Positions 30,440 through 39,002 of a DNA stretch of 64,000 nt are shown one piece after another; position 1 is the first letter of the stretch; the number at the start of each line of letters is the position of its first letter. Below the pieces are notes generated by a model. That model was not told the DNA's origin and did not search any database. It saw only the letters and a list, made by a program, of their open reading frames with translations. Origin of the DNA: Alkalihalobacillus sp. TS-13 (lineage in GTDB: Bacteria; Bacillota; Bacilli; Bacillales; Fictibacillaceae); the NCBI RefSeq assembly GCF_019720915.1, contig NZ_JAHKSI010000002.1, forward strand, positions 248,001 through 312,000. The letters are read 5' to 3'. A program made the position numbers and the translations under genes.

Positions 30440-31771
30440 TTGGAAAGTAGTGTAGGACTAAGGATTAAAAGGTTAAGAAAAGATTTGGGACTTACCCAGG
30501 GAGATTTAGCTGGGGATCAATTGAGCCGTGCCATGTTAAGCCTCATTGAACGAGATCTGACCACCCCCTCCCTCCGGACGATTGAATACTTATCCCACAA
30601 ACTAGGTGTTTCCGTTGGTGATTTACTAGGGGAAATCAAAGACACATCCATTACTTCAGCCACCTCAGAAGATATCAAGAAATCACTCAATATCTGTACA
30701 ACCCTTTTTAAAGTCAAAAAATATAAGGAAGCGGAAACTCGACTGAAAGAACTGATCAAGATTGAACACGTTTCCTTCCCAGAAAAATGGCTTGCACATA
30801 AACTGCTCGGTCAAATATATGAGAAGCTGGATGAAGATGAAAAAGCCCTGGTTCACTTCACTGAGTCCCTTTACTATTTATCTTCTACGGATGCAAATGA
30901 GATTGTAGAAGTCTATTATTATAAGACTCTATCGAACCGGAAGCTTGGACATTATAAAGATGGAATTGCGGCTGCACTCAATGCTGCTGTACTCATTGAG
31001 TCCTATCACACCAAAGTAGACAACCTTCTTCAAATCAAACTTCTCTATAACCTCGCACTCTGCTATTGCCGTGTTGAAGAGTTCCAAAAAGGACTTGATG
31101 TCATCAATCGCGCAATCGGAATCATGGAAGCAAACGAAGTTACATATTCAAACGGCCATTTCTATATGCTGAAAGGGCTCGCAGAGTTGTATATGAACAA
31201 ATTTGCTGAAGGAATCGTCTCGACAAGAGGAGCGATCGAATATCTCGATGTCAACACACATCCAGAAAGATATTTAGGTTCCAAAATCAATCTAGGGATC
31301 ATTTTACGAAAACATAACGATATACAAGACTCATTAAAGGAACTGCACGAGTGTTTGGACGAAGCATTGAAAGCAGACATTCCGTATATCACCGTCAATA
31401 ATTACTATGAGCTTGCACTCTCCTATCTGCATATCGAGGATATCAAGCAGGCCGAGTATTATGCAAAATGCGGACTAGCATTAGTCGAACCGAGGTCCCA
31501 CTTACATGGCCAATGCCACTACGTCCTTGCCAAAGTACTGATGAAACGCGGAAATTATAAACAAGCATTTAATGAAATCAAAAAATCAGAGTCGATTTTC
31601 CAAGTACAGAAGAATGAATCTTGGTCCGCGCTTGTTCTATCTGAAAAAGCGATTTGTTATAAACACCTGAATGATCATAATAACGCATTCCAATCTTTAC
31701 TACTCGCAAACCAAATGATGTTGAAAAAAGATATGAGGCTCATAAGCACGGAAATTCCGGTAATGAGTTGA
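30440..31771 (+). CDS. RRNPP-type HTH-TPR quorum-sensing regulator (NprR/PlcR-like)
   Basis: 443 residues starting at TTG with GGGAGG nine bases upstream. Residues 1-65 are an XRE helix-turn-helix (GLRIKRLRKDLGLTQGDLAG, LSRAMLSLIERDLTTPSLRT). From about residue 75 to the end lies a TPR array (LLGQIYEKLDEDEKALVHF, YYKTLSNRKLGHYKDGIAAA, KINLGIILRKHNDIQDSLKE, ELALSYLHIEDIKQAEYYAK). Length and layout match NprR and PlcR relatives, cytosolic regulators that change DNA binding when a re-imported peptide occupies the TPR groove. The divergent gene at 30031 is the obvious candidate for that peptide. A putative promoter (TTTCAA-16-TAAAAT) ends about 20 bases before the start. Confidence 0.88.
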   Translation: MESSVGLRIKRLRKDLGLTQGDLAGDQLSRAMLSLIERDLTTPSLRTIEYLSHKLGVSVGDLLGEIKDTSITSATSEDIKKSLNICTTLFKVKKYKEAETRLKELIKIEHVSFPEKWLAHKLLGQIYEKLDEDEKALVHFTESLYYLSSTDANEIVEVYYYKTLSNRKLGHYKDGIAAALNAAVLIESYHTKVDNLLQIKLLYNLALCYCRVEEFQKGLDVINRAIGIMEANEVTYSNGHFYMLKGLAELYMNKFAEGIVSTRGAIEYLDVNTHPERYLGSKINLGIILRKHNDIQDSLKELHECLDEALKADIPYITVNNYYELALSYLHIEDIKQAEYYAKCGLALVEPRSHLHGQCHYVLAKVLMKRGNYKQAFNEIKKSESIFQVQKNESWSALVLSEKAICYKHLNDHNNAFQSLLLANQMMLKKDMRLISTEIPVMS

Positions 31772-31800
31772 TTCGTTCACTTTGAAGGAGGAATCAACCT

Positions 31801-31938
31801 GTGGACAGAGGTAATAAAGTAGTTTATCGGGGCAAGACGTATTTAGTGATATGGAGATATGATTCAGGTTATCTTGAAATAAAGGGAGACTTCAGAACAT
31901 ACCTCGTTCACGAAAAAGACGTAAAGTATGTGAAATAG
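31801..31938 (+). CDS. Small 45-residue protein downstream of the regulator
   Basis: Starts at GTG 31801 with GAAGGAGGA ten bases upstream, 29 bases after the regulator stop, so it is very likely co-transcribed. The product begins MDRGNKVVYRGKTYLVIW and ends EKDVKYVK. The alternating beta-strand pattern suggests a small SH3-like barrel. No signal or membrane segment is present. I do not recognise it. It may be an effector or modulator of the regulator, or a simple passenger. Confidence 0.7.
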   Translation: MDRGNKVVYRGKTYLVIWRYDSGYLEIKGDFRTYLVHEKDVKYVK

Positions 31939-31964
31939 ACAAATAGTGATGAAGTGAGAAAAGT

Positions 31965-32078
31965 GCCCCTATTAAGGATTGGCACGACGTTCACCACACA
32001 ACAACGAACTATATTCCAATTTTGTAATATTGCACCGAGTAACCGCAAGCTCAGGATGCGGTGGTACTTGGTCGACGT
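31965..32078. repeat. Degenerate family D fragment
   Basis: GGCACGACGTTCACCACACA and ATGCGGTGGTACTTGGTCGA echo the GTTCACCACAGGACGTGGTG block of the larger copies. It abuts the stop of the membrane protein gene at 32079. Confidence 0.4.
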
Positions 32079-32672
32079 TCAAACCTGCAAATCAATTTGC
32101 TGTGACCCACCATCCAGACCCTCGGGCTCTATCTTACGGAACTCGTGAAGCAACACCAGAAAAAAGATTTCCATGATCAAGCTGACCACGATCAGTAGAA
32201 TGCCGATCACTGACCCGATATCCCTGCCTGAATTCATAAGAAAAGGCTCTACACTAGTCACAATCAACAGCGTGACGATATAAACTTTGAATGTCGGCTC
32301 TGTCCTCTTAAGAATTGACTCATCACCAACGTGTTGTGCTAGTTGGATCATGACCCGAAAGACATAAAAGACTAGAATCAGTTTGCCTATTCCGAGTGCA
32401 CTCATGTATAACAGCCACCCGTCATTCGCAGTCAATCCGGTGATCTCGTTATTCGTCTGTTGGATGAAAACGGTTGGCAGCGATAACGCAAACAAGATCA
32501 TCGCAAAAATCCGCGAAAGGTTTCCGATTTTATATTCAGACGATATCCGCTCAAGTCCCAGGTAAATGAGAAAGTAGCCCAATGGATCGGGAAGGATGTC
32601 GAAAGCGACGATGTGGATTTCGAGAAATACCAGCAGGAATCCTGTAAATATTTTTGTGAATGATTCTTTCAT
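32079..32672 (-). CDS. Multi-helix membrane protein of unknown function
   Basis: 197 residues, ATG with GGGAGGG upstream. Six hydrophobic segments can be seen, including IFTGFLLVFLEIHIVAFDIL and FKVYIVTLLIVTSVEPFLMN. DILPDPLGYFLIYLGLERI is the most characteristic stretch; it recurs in uncharacterised Bacillaceae membrane proteins. It overlaps the upstream gene by four bases, so the pair is one operon. The C-terminal end is acidic and close to repeat debris. Confidence 0.7.
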   Translation of the reverse strand: MKESFTKIFTGFLLVFLEIHIVAFDILPDPLGYFLIYLGLERISSEYKIGNLSRIFAMILFALSLPTVFIQQTNNEITGLTANDGWLLYMSALGIGKLILVFYVFRVMIQLAQHVGDESILKRTEPTFKVYIVTLLIVTSVEPFLMNSGRDIGSVIGILLIVVSLIMEIFFLVLLHEFRKIEPEGLDGGSQQIDLQV

Positions 32673-33595
32673 CGTACTTTCCCTCCCTTGTGGTTAGTGA
32701 TGATGTCATTAATATCGTCCTGATTTAAATATGGTTCATCCCAAATAGGAAGTGAAAGCTCAAATGCTTCTCCATTTAACGACTTTCCTATGATCCAGAT
32801 GTTGAACCTCAAATACATTGTGTTATCGCCATCAATTTGTGTATAAAAACTGACCAAATCACCTTTCGCAATTTTGATTGGAAATTCGATATCGGGTAAT
32901 GCCGTGCCTCTAACATTATCCCACGGTCTGTTCAATTCACCATAATTGTCATCTAGATCTTTTTTTACCGGGGCTGGCTCGATTTGCGGAGCATTGATTT
33001 TCACTTCCAGTAAACCCGGATAGTCCTCCAGTAAAGGGATTTCTACCTTTTCAATAAGTAGTCCCTCTTGAGCTGACAGTTCAAAATTACTGCGATGTTC
33101 ACTGCTGCTTCCACTCATTTGAAATTTAAATGGTTGCTCACGGTTAGATTCTCCACTTATCTTAACTTGCCCGATATCGACTGCATGCTTTAAATCTGCA
33201 CGAGCACTGAAAGAAGGAATAATTTCACTGAACGTCCACTGGTTTCCGCTTACTTTTTTGACTGGAAGTTGTTCTTCGTGCATGTCCACTGTAAAAGAAC
33301 GCAAATGATGATGAATATATTCTTCTTTATTTAGAGGTCCTTCCTGATTGAACATGAAACCATCCGGTGTTGTGTAAAATTGGACCCCATTGACTGAGAT
33401 GCCACTTACCATCCCCGGATCCCCTTTATTCATCAAATAATAGAACTTCAGAGGCATTCGATCCTCTACTGACACTTCGTAATAATGTTTTAGAAAAATA
33501 GGTTCATCCAGTTGCTTTGATTGCAGATATGTATAATTACCTGTCCAGATGATGACAGCAAGGATGATAGCAATCCAAAAATACCTTTCCCTCAT
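32669..33595 (-). CDS. Membrane-anchored extracytoplasmic protein of unknown function
   Basis: 308 residues with one N-terminal hydrophobic anchor (FWIAIILAVIIWTGNYTYL) and an outward-facing beta-rich domain. There are no cysteines and no motif I recognise; FYYLMNKGDPGMVSGISVNG and WDNVRGTALPDIEFPIKIAK are distinctive. ATG has AGGGGGA upstream. It is co-transcribed with the multi-helix protein at 32079, so the two may form a membrane complex (inference). Confidence 0.65.
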   Translation of the reverse strand: MRERYFWIAIILAVIIWTGNYTYLQSKQLDEPIFLKHYYEVSVEDRMPLKFYYLMNKGDPGMVSGISVNGVQFYTTPDGFMFNQEGPLNKEEYIHHHLRSFTVDMHEEQLPVKKVSGNQWTFSEIIPSFSARADLKHAVDIGQVKISGESNREQPFKFQMSGSSSEHRSNFELSAQEGLLIEKVEIPLLEDYPGLLEVKINAPQIEPAPVKKDLDDNYGELNRPWDNVRGTALPDIEFPIKIAKGDLVSFYTQIDGDNTMYLRFNIWIIGKSLNGEAFELSLPIWDEPYLNQDDINDIITNHKGGKVR

Positions 33596-33710
33596 ATTGA
33601 AATCCCCCTAAAAAACGAAACATCTACACATTTTACCATATTTGAAAGAGTAGTAGATTATTCATGGCAATGAACTATAGGAATTTGACTTGGGCATCGG
33701 GTTTACTTGT

Positions 33711-33752
33711 ATTTTGTAGTTCGATAACTTGTTTTTTACAGATAATCAGGTA
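33711..33752. repeat. Mini-repeat TTTTGTAGTTCGATAA / TTTTTACAGATAATC
   Basis: Two degenerate units about 22 bp apart of the same core type as 5352-5450. They lie in the gap between the divergent membrane operon and the subtilisin gene; 33596-33850 is otherwise AT-rich without a gene. Confidence 0.35.
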
Positions 33753-33850
33753 TTTCACACTATTGAATTTTTATAGCTTTTCCTTTATATTTTGATTATT
33801 CAGACTATTATTCCCGCTTTCGATGATTATTTAAAAAGGAGGATGAAAAA

Positions 33851-34861
33851 ATGACTGATGTCCGATTGATTCCTTATCAAGTAGAAGAAATCATCGAAGA
33901 TTTGACGAATATTCCTCAAGGTGTAGAAATGATTGAAGCACCCGAATTATGGGAGAGGGCTGACAAAGGGAAAGGGAATGTCGTCGCGATTATTGATACA
34001 GGATGCCAGACCAACCACCCTGACTTGGAAGGACGGGTGATTGATGGCCGGAACTTCACGACAGATTACAATAGTGATCCAGACAATTTTCTAGACAACA
34101 ATGGACACGGTACTCACGTTGCTGGCACCATTGCTGCTATCGGGAAAGATAATAGCATCGCAGGTGTCGCTCCTGAATGCAGCCTGCTAATTTTAAAAGT
34201 GTTGACGAAACAAGGCAGCGGCAGAATGGAGTGGATTGTGGATGCCATTCGCTATGCGACTGATTGGGCAGGACCTGATGGGGAAAAAGTGAAAGCCATC
34301 TCCATGTCACTTGGAGGTCCACAAGGTACAGATGAACTACACCAGGCAATCAAAGATGCTGTCGACAACCAGATATGCGTCGTTTGTGCTGCTGGTAATG
34401 AAGGTGACAACCAAGAAGACACTGACGAATATTCTTATCCGGGTGCTTATAATGAAGTCATTCAGGTAGGAGCGGTAGACTTCCAACGCAACATTGCACG
34501 ATTTACGAACACGAATGATGAAATTGACCTGGTCGCTCCAGGCATCAATATTTTATCAACATTTCCAGATAATAGATATGCGAGGTTATCAGGAACATCG
34601 ATGTCAACACCCCATGTTTCTGGGGCGTTAGCCTTATTGAGCAACCTGACAACTAAGGAATTCAGCCGTGAGCTGACTGAGCCGGAACTGTACGCACAGC
34701 TTGTCAAACGGACAACCCCACTTAATTATTCGAAAAAAGCTGTTGGAAATGGCTTCCTAACCCTCGGTCTCGTCGATAAACTGGAAAATCTGTTCAGCCC
34801 CTACACAAAGATGTGGGAGCAAGAGGATAAGAGCATATTGATGGCAGAAAGACGGTCCTGA
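33851..34861 (+). CDS. isp: Intracellular subtilisin (S8 serine protease)
   Basis: 336 residues, AAAGGAGGA upstream of ATG. There is no signal peptide. The short N-terminal extension contains LIPY (VRLIPYQV), the inhibitory propeptide motif of intracellular subtilisins. The catalytic triad is Asp49 (IIDTGC), His86 (NGHGTHVAG) and Ser250 (GTSMSTPHV), with the oxyanion Asn183 in AAGNEGD. The enzyme is a cytosolic protease activated by N-terminal cleavage, used in protein turnover late in growth. The gene stands alone and ends in a strong terminator. Given that NprR-type regulators often control proteases, regulation by the nearby HTH-TPR protein is possible but unproven. Confidence 0.93.
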   Translation: MTDVRLIPYQVEEIIEDLTNIPQGVEMIEAPELWERADKGKGNVVAIIDTGCQTNHPDLEGRVIDGRNFTTDYNSDPDNFLDNNGHGTHVAGTIAAIGKDNSIAGVAPECSLLILKVLTKQGSGRMEWIVDAIRYATDWAGPDGEKVKAISMSLGGPQGTDELHQAIKDAVDNQICVVCAAGNEGDNQEDTDEYSYPGAYNEVIQVGAVDFQRNIARFTNTNDEIDLVAPGINILSTFPDNRYARLSGTSMSTPHVSGALALLSNLTTKEFSRELTEPELYAQLVKRTTPLNYSKKAVGNGFLTLGLVDKLENLFSPYTKMWEQEDKSILMAERRS

Positions 34862-34872
34862 TACACGGAACC

Positions 34873-34910
34873 AAAAAGAGGATGACTCCAAGAAGGAGCA
34901 TCCTCTTTTT
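34873..34910. terminator. Bidirectional terminator after isp
   Basis: AAAAAGAGGATGACTCC pairs with GGAGCATCCTCTTTTT around AAGAA. It serves isp and the convergent MFS gene. Confidence 0.9.
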
Positions 34911-34918
34911 ACATGTAT

Positions 34919-36184
34919 TTAAACTTTTACAGGCTTTGGTGAAATAAGTGCAAAAATGAAACCTAGAATCGGAAAGATCATTGTCAGGAGAAGGATCTCC
35001 GTATATCCTCCGAATAGATCATAAGCAAAGCCGTACGGAAGTGGTCCGAATGCTGATCCAATAACCATCGTGGTCATCGCCAATCCTTTGATACTTCCCA
35101 AATACTTACGACCAAAGTAATCCGGCCATATGATTGAAAGCGTAATCCTTTCCAATCCGTTTACAATCCCCCACATTACGCCGAATAAAATCGCCATCCA
35201 ATAGGAATTAGTAAATAAAAGTATTACAACAAACGCTAACTGTCCCAGAAAGCTGAGTGATAGTACAACATTCACTTTCACTCTTTCAAGTATGAATCCA
35301 GAAACCATCGTAATCGGGAAGCCGATGATCGCCATAAGACTCAGAATGAAAGCCGCTGTTCCTCTCCCCAATCCTCCTTCTGTAAAAATAGAAACGAGGT
35401 GAAACGTAATACCCGTATTTACTAGTGCAGGTATACTTACACAGAACAAGATCATCCAAAATTGCCGAGTCTTCATTGCTTCTTTCAGTGTCCATGACAC
35501 ATCATTTGGATTTTCTTCTTCGATTTCCGTTCCATCATCCCTTACTTTTCTTACAGCATTATCCGGCTTCAATCCGATATCCTCAGGTCTATTTTTCATG
35601 AATACGAAAACAAACGGTACGAAAATCAGGAGGATCATTGCCCCTAATATACGGAAAGCAACTTCCCAGCTGAATGCACCAATCAACCAAGCTGCGAGAG
35701 GAGGAAATAAAGCTGAGCTGAGGAATCCACCAATCGCCATGAAACTGAGTGCTCTCCCACGTTTCTCAATAAACCATTGGGGGACAAGAGTGTTCGGAAC
35801 CAGCGTCATCGATCCTTGACCAAAGAACCGTAAAAAGAAAAAACCGATAAATAACATGATCGGCGTCAGTACAAAGCTGTTCCAGAAACAAGCCCCTGCT
35901 AGCATGATTCCGACGATCAAAGACATTCGCCGCTGTCCAAAACGGTCGACAGCGCGACCCATCAGAAAGAGTAATGAACCTGATAATAGTGTGGCACCAG
36001 AATAAATACCAGATACTAGCGAACGGCTCCATCCGAATTCTTCTATATAGGAATCAATGAATACCGCATTAACATAAGTCTGACCGGGTCCGGAAAAGAA
36101 CAATCCCAGTCCACCTAAGCATACAATAATCCATCCATAAAAAAAGGAAAATCTTGATTGTATGTAATTACAGACATTGTTCAT
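34919..36184 (-). CDS. MFS transporter, monocarboxylate/oxalate-type
   Basis: 421 residues from ATG 36184 with GAGGTGG upstream; the in-frame GTG three codons earlier is too close to that site. Twelve helices are visible. FYGWIIVCLGGLGLFFSGPG in helix 1 and MGRAVDRFGQRRMSLIVG between helices 2 and 3 are typical of the MCT/OFA branch. NRPEDIGLKPDN in the central loop is a common block of that branch. It probably carries a small carboxylate with protons; the substrate is unknown. It is monocistronic. Confidence 0.85.
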   Translation of the reverse strand: MNNVCNYIQSRFSFFYGWIIVCLGGLGLFFSGPGQTYVNAVFIDSYIEEFGWSRSLVSGIYSGATLLSGSLLFLMGRAVDRFGQRRMSLIVGIMLAGACFWNSFVLTPIMLFIGFFFLRFFGQGSMTLVPNTLVPQWFIEKRGRALSFMAIGGFLSSALFPPLAAWLIGAFSWEVAFRILGAMILLIFVPFVFVFMKNRPEDIGLKPDNAVRKVRDDGTEIEEENPNDVSWTLKEAMKTRQFWMILFCVSIPALVNTGITFHLVSIFTEGGLGRGTAAFILSLMAIIGFPITMVSGFILERVKVNVVLSLSFLGQLAFVVILLFTNSYWMAILFGVMWGIVNGLERITLSIIWPDYFGRKYLGSIKGLAMTTMVIGSAFGPLPYGFAYDLFGGYTEILLLTMIFPILGFIFALISPKPVKV

Positions 36185-36391
36185 AGCTGCCACCTCGAAG
36201 TCTAATTCTGAACAATTTTACCAAAATCAAGGTGAAAATCCCAAGAAAATGACTTAGAGGGTTCTACTTCCATTCTTAATTTAATATGTGCTTCGGTACC
36301 TCGTGAAGATTCCATAGAATAATGAGGAACAGAATTGATCATCCCCTTGCAGAAATGGATCTTCTATGATGAATGTACAGGAAATCAAAAA

Positions 36392-36506
36392 GGGACTGTC
36401 CTAAAAGTGTATGAGTCTCTCTGAATTTAACAACATTTTGAAAAATTGTCTTTTTGATCCGAAATGTTGTGTTGGAGGTGTCTGACACTTTTCTTTAGGA
36501 CAGCCC
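36392..36506. repeat. Imperfect palindromic element, family B
   Basis: GGGACTGTCCTAAAAGTGT at the left mirrors GACACTTTTCTTTAGGACAG and CCC at the right. The inner stem CAACATTTTG / GAAATGTTGTGTTG surrounds an AT-rich loop. It lies just past the stop of the SDR gene at 36532 on the minus strand. 36185-36391 shows nothing else clear. Confidence 0.8.
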
Positions 36507-36531
36507 ATTTTTCATTCAATTAAAATCATTC

Positions 36532-37569
36532 CTACACACTTGCAGCTTGCATCCATTTTTTCAGGATCATCTTTTCTTTGGCATCATCGAGACATGTATC
36601 TGACAGCGTTCTGTTTTCCTCCATGAACCAATCGTGTGTGTCTTTGATCGTTTGCTCAAATGGTCTGAAGGTCAATCCCTCTTTTATCGCTTTAAAATTG
36701 TTGAGTCCAATATCCCCATTTGGAGCTGGAAGGTCTTCAGATATCGGATATGTTTCAGGAATCCATAGAGGCATTTCTAACCATGGGGCTACATTGCAGC
36801 GTTTCAAGAAGGATTCGGAAACCCAGGTGATGTCCGCTTTATTGTTGAATAGGAGTCTGCCTTTTTCAAGAAAGGTTTCCATCATCAGTTTCACTTCTGG
36901 TCCGACCGCGTTATACGTTCCGACGATCTGCTGTTCAACCATGTGGATCGTCCATTCTGCAAGATCCCGGACATCGATGAATTGAATCTTTCTATCAGGT
37001 CTTCCTGGAGCGAGAATTTCACGATTTTCAGCCAATCTATTCGCCCAGTAAGTGAACCTGTCAGTGGGATCATGCGGCCCAACGATCAGTCCAGGCCGTA
37101 TGACAAGACCACGTCCTTCCATTTCTTCATACACGACTTGTTCACAATGGTACTTCAAGGGACCATATGTTTCACCAGTTACCTCATCCATTTCGCTGAT
37201 GGCTTTCACTTTGTCGACTGATAATGTCAAAACCGCTGCTTCTTCGTCCACATGATCTTCATTGATGAAATTCTTATAGACAGAGGCGGTCGAGATGAAT
37301 GTATAGATTTCAGTATCATCAACAACTGCTTGTACCGATTTACGTACGGTTTCTGGATGATAACCGCATGTGTCGATGACTGCATCCCATTTCCTTCCAC
37401 TGATCAAATGATTATCCTTCATCCGGTCCCCCTGGATCCATTCAAGCTCAGGAAAGACCCCCCGGTTCGTACCCCGGTTGAAAAGTGTCACATTGTGGCC
37501 CTTATTCATTGCCGCTTCAACGATATGCCTTCCTACAAACTTCGTCCCGCCAATCACTAAGATATCCAT
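36532..37569 (-). CDS. NAD-dependent epimerase/dehydratase-like SDR
   Basis: 345 residues of the extended SDR class. GGTKFVGRHIVEAAMNKGHN is the N-terminal cofactor site, ISTASVY contains the catalytic Ser/Thr region and YGPLKYHCE supplies YxxxK. RPGLIVGPHDPTDRFTYW is typical of isoflavone-reductase/CSP41-like members. The substrate is unknown. It stands upstream of a family B element that may serve as terminator. Confidence 0.85.
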   Translation of the reverse strand: MDILVIGGTKFVGRHIVEAAMNKGHNVTLFNRGTNRGVFPELEWIQGDRMKDNHLISGRKWDAVIDTCGYHPETVRKSVQAVVDDTEIYTFISTASVYKNFINEDHVDEEAAVLTLSVDKVKAISEMDEVTGETYGPLKYHCEQVVYEEMEGRGLVIRPGLIVGPHDPTDRFTYWANRLAENREILAPGRPDRKIQFIDVRDLAEWTIHMVEQQIVGTYNAVGPEVKLMMETFLEKGRLLFNNKADITWVSESFLKRCNVAPWLEMPLWIPETYPISEDLPAPNGDIGLNNFKAIKEGLTFRPFEQTIKDTHDWFMEENRTLSDTCLDDAKEKMILKKWMQAASV

Positions 37570-37659
37570 TCCTTACACCTCCATTTGATTTTTAAAAATC
37601 TAAGGTGCATATAAACGTATGTATAAGATGGCCGGTGCTTTGGGCCATCCGGAAAAACG

Positions 37660-38592
37660 TCATGATTGGACCGCTTGTTTTTCAACCCGTCCGTAATCTC
37701 TTAGAAATTTTAAATTCTCGTAGGTCAAGATGCCTTTCCATTCATCCTTTGCTTTTGGCCAATCCTGTTCGTACTGTCCCCATTCCCAATTCGGATGCCA
37801 TGAGCCGTCAGAATGCTGCTGCTCGATGATGTAATCAAGATTATCCCCGACCTCTTCCTTCATATCCTTATAAAAAGGTGACTCAGGGCTTGCAGCTAAT
37901 TGGACCGGTTGCATTCCGTAATTCGGCCACTGTTCACGTTTAAGATTCACTAACTCCGGAATATGTTCTTTCACTTTATCAAAGATCATTTCTCGATCGG
38001 ATGTATCCAATTCTTCAGCAAGCCTTAGGTAACAAAAGGTTTCGTGCATATCAAGTGTATCGAGTTCCTTAAAGTGACTTATGGCTCGCGATTTCAGATT
38101 CTCATGCATTTCTTCCGGTGAGAATTCCTTATAGCGTAAAAGATAGCCTGTAAGCTCTGCATTCGGATTCCCCCATGCGGCTTCCACCATCACCCGCTCA
38201 TTTTCATGGTCATAATGCCACCATGGAGCATGGGGTACGTCATTGACCTCCGGAGGTACCGCATGCCAGCGTCCTTTATCCTGATCGAAGTTTTCAAGAA
38301 GGTACCTCAGTGCATCTTTTACCATCGGATGATCACCTGGAACCTGCAACTCTTTGAAAATTTGAAAGGCTTTCGATGTCGACATTGGTGATGAAATCTC
38401 CAATTGAAAATCAGGTTCCATCCGGTTTCCGAATCCACCGTCAGCATTTCGATAGGCTCTGAGTGCACTTAAAACGTCTTCCTTCGATCCGTCCTCGAAG
38501 TGATATCGGAATAATGCTTTTTCAAGTTCCCGGCCATTGTCTAGTAAATATTTTTTTGCACGATCGAACGATTTCTCATCCAAATATTTCAT
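37660..38592 (-). CDS. Terpenoid-cyclase-fold (prenyltransferase-like) protein
   Basis: 310 residues from ATG 38592, chosen for GAAGGAGGAGC upstream. The sequence is all-helical with Trp/Gly-rich repeats typical of the alpha-alpha toroid of prenyltransferases and squalene cyclases: ALRAYRNADGGFGNRMEPD and QQHSDGSWHPNWEWGQYEQD. The DxDD motif of true cyclases is not present. No signal peptide. It is probably a cytosolic hydrolase or cyclase-like protein of unknown substrate, common in Bacillus genomes as a hypothetical protein. Confidence 0.7.
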   Translation of the reverse strand: MKYLDEKSFDRAKKYLLDNGRELEKALFRYHFEDGSKEDVLSALRAYRNADGGFGNRMEPDFQLEISSPMSTSKAFQIFKELQVPGDHPMVKDALRYLLENFDQDKGRWHAVPPEVNDVPHAPWWHYDHENERVMVEAAWGNPNAELTGYLLRYKEFSPEEMHENLKSRAISHFKELDTLDMHETFCYLRLAEELDTSDREMIFDKVKEHIPELVNLKREQWPNYGMQPVQLAASPESPFYKDMKEEVGDNLDYIIEQQHSDGSWHPNWEWGQYEQDWPKAKDEWKGILTYENLKFLRDYGRVEKQAVQS

Positions 38593-38734
38593 CAAATGCT
38601 CCTCCTTCAAACGAAAATATGTTCTGCTTTAAAATTTCGTGATGGAGGTGTGTTCTCCTTCTTTCATAAGCAGGAATTATCTATTCAGATACTTCTTTTG
38701 GTGGTAAAATATGGTTGTTAGGGAGGAGATATTA

Positions 38735-38953
38735 ATGATGTTTGATATAGAAAGATTGAGGAGTGCAATCATTTTTCTCGGAATTTGTGTATTGCTCGGT
38801 TCTTGTACAATCGCAAACTCAAACTCGAATAATACGTACATACCCGACCATGGTTTTAATGATAACGCACTATGGGAAATCAAAATTGAGTTGGAAGAAT
38901 TGAACAGGAATATAAATATGTTAACCAACAAATTAGGTGAGACATCTGAATAA
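38735..38953 (+). CDS. Small lipoprotein
   Basis: 72 residues from ATG 38735 with GGGAGGAG upstream; an adjacent ATG at 38738 is an alternative. The N-terminus is a lipoprotein signal with VLLGSC as lipobox. An Asn/Ser-rich linker follows, and then a short amphipathic coiled coil (IKIELEELNRNINMLTNKLG). It should sit on the outer face of the membrane. I do not recognise it. Confidence 0.65.
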   Translation: MMFDIERLRSAIIFLGICVLLGSCTIANSNSNNTYIPDHGFNDNALWEIKIELEELNRNINMLTNKLGETSE

Positions 38954-38971
38954 TACATTTAATATATGAAA

Positions 38972-38994
38972 GGGGCTGAATTTGTTTCAGCCCC
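38972..38994. terminator. Bidirectional terminator
   Basis: GGGGCTGAA and TTCAGCCCC form a perfect nine-pair stem around five bases, between the convergent lipoprotein and YczE-like genes. Confidence 0.75.
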
Positions 38995-39002
38995 TGTTTC
39001 CT

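Noticed and set aside
31954-32176. Two short plus-strand open frames after the 45-residue gene
   Set aside because: They lie in degenerate family D repeat debris and overlap the end of the membrane protein gene; no binding site.
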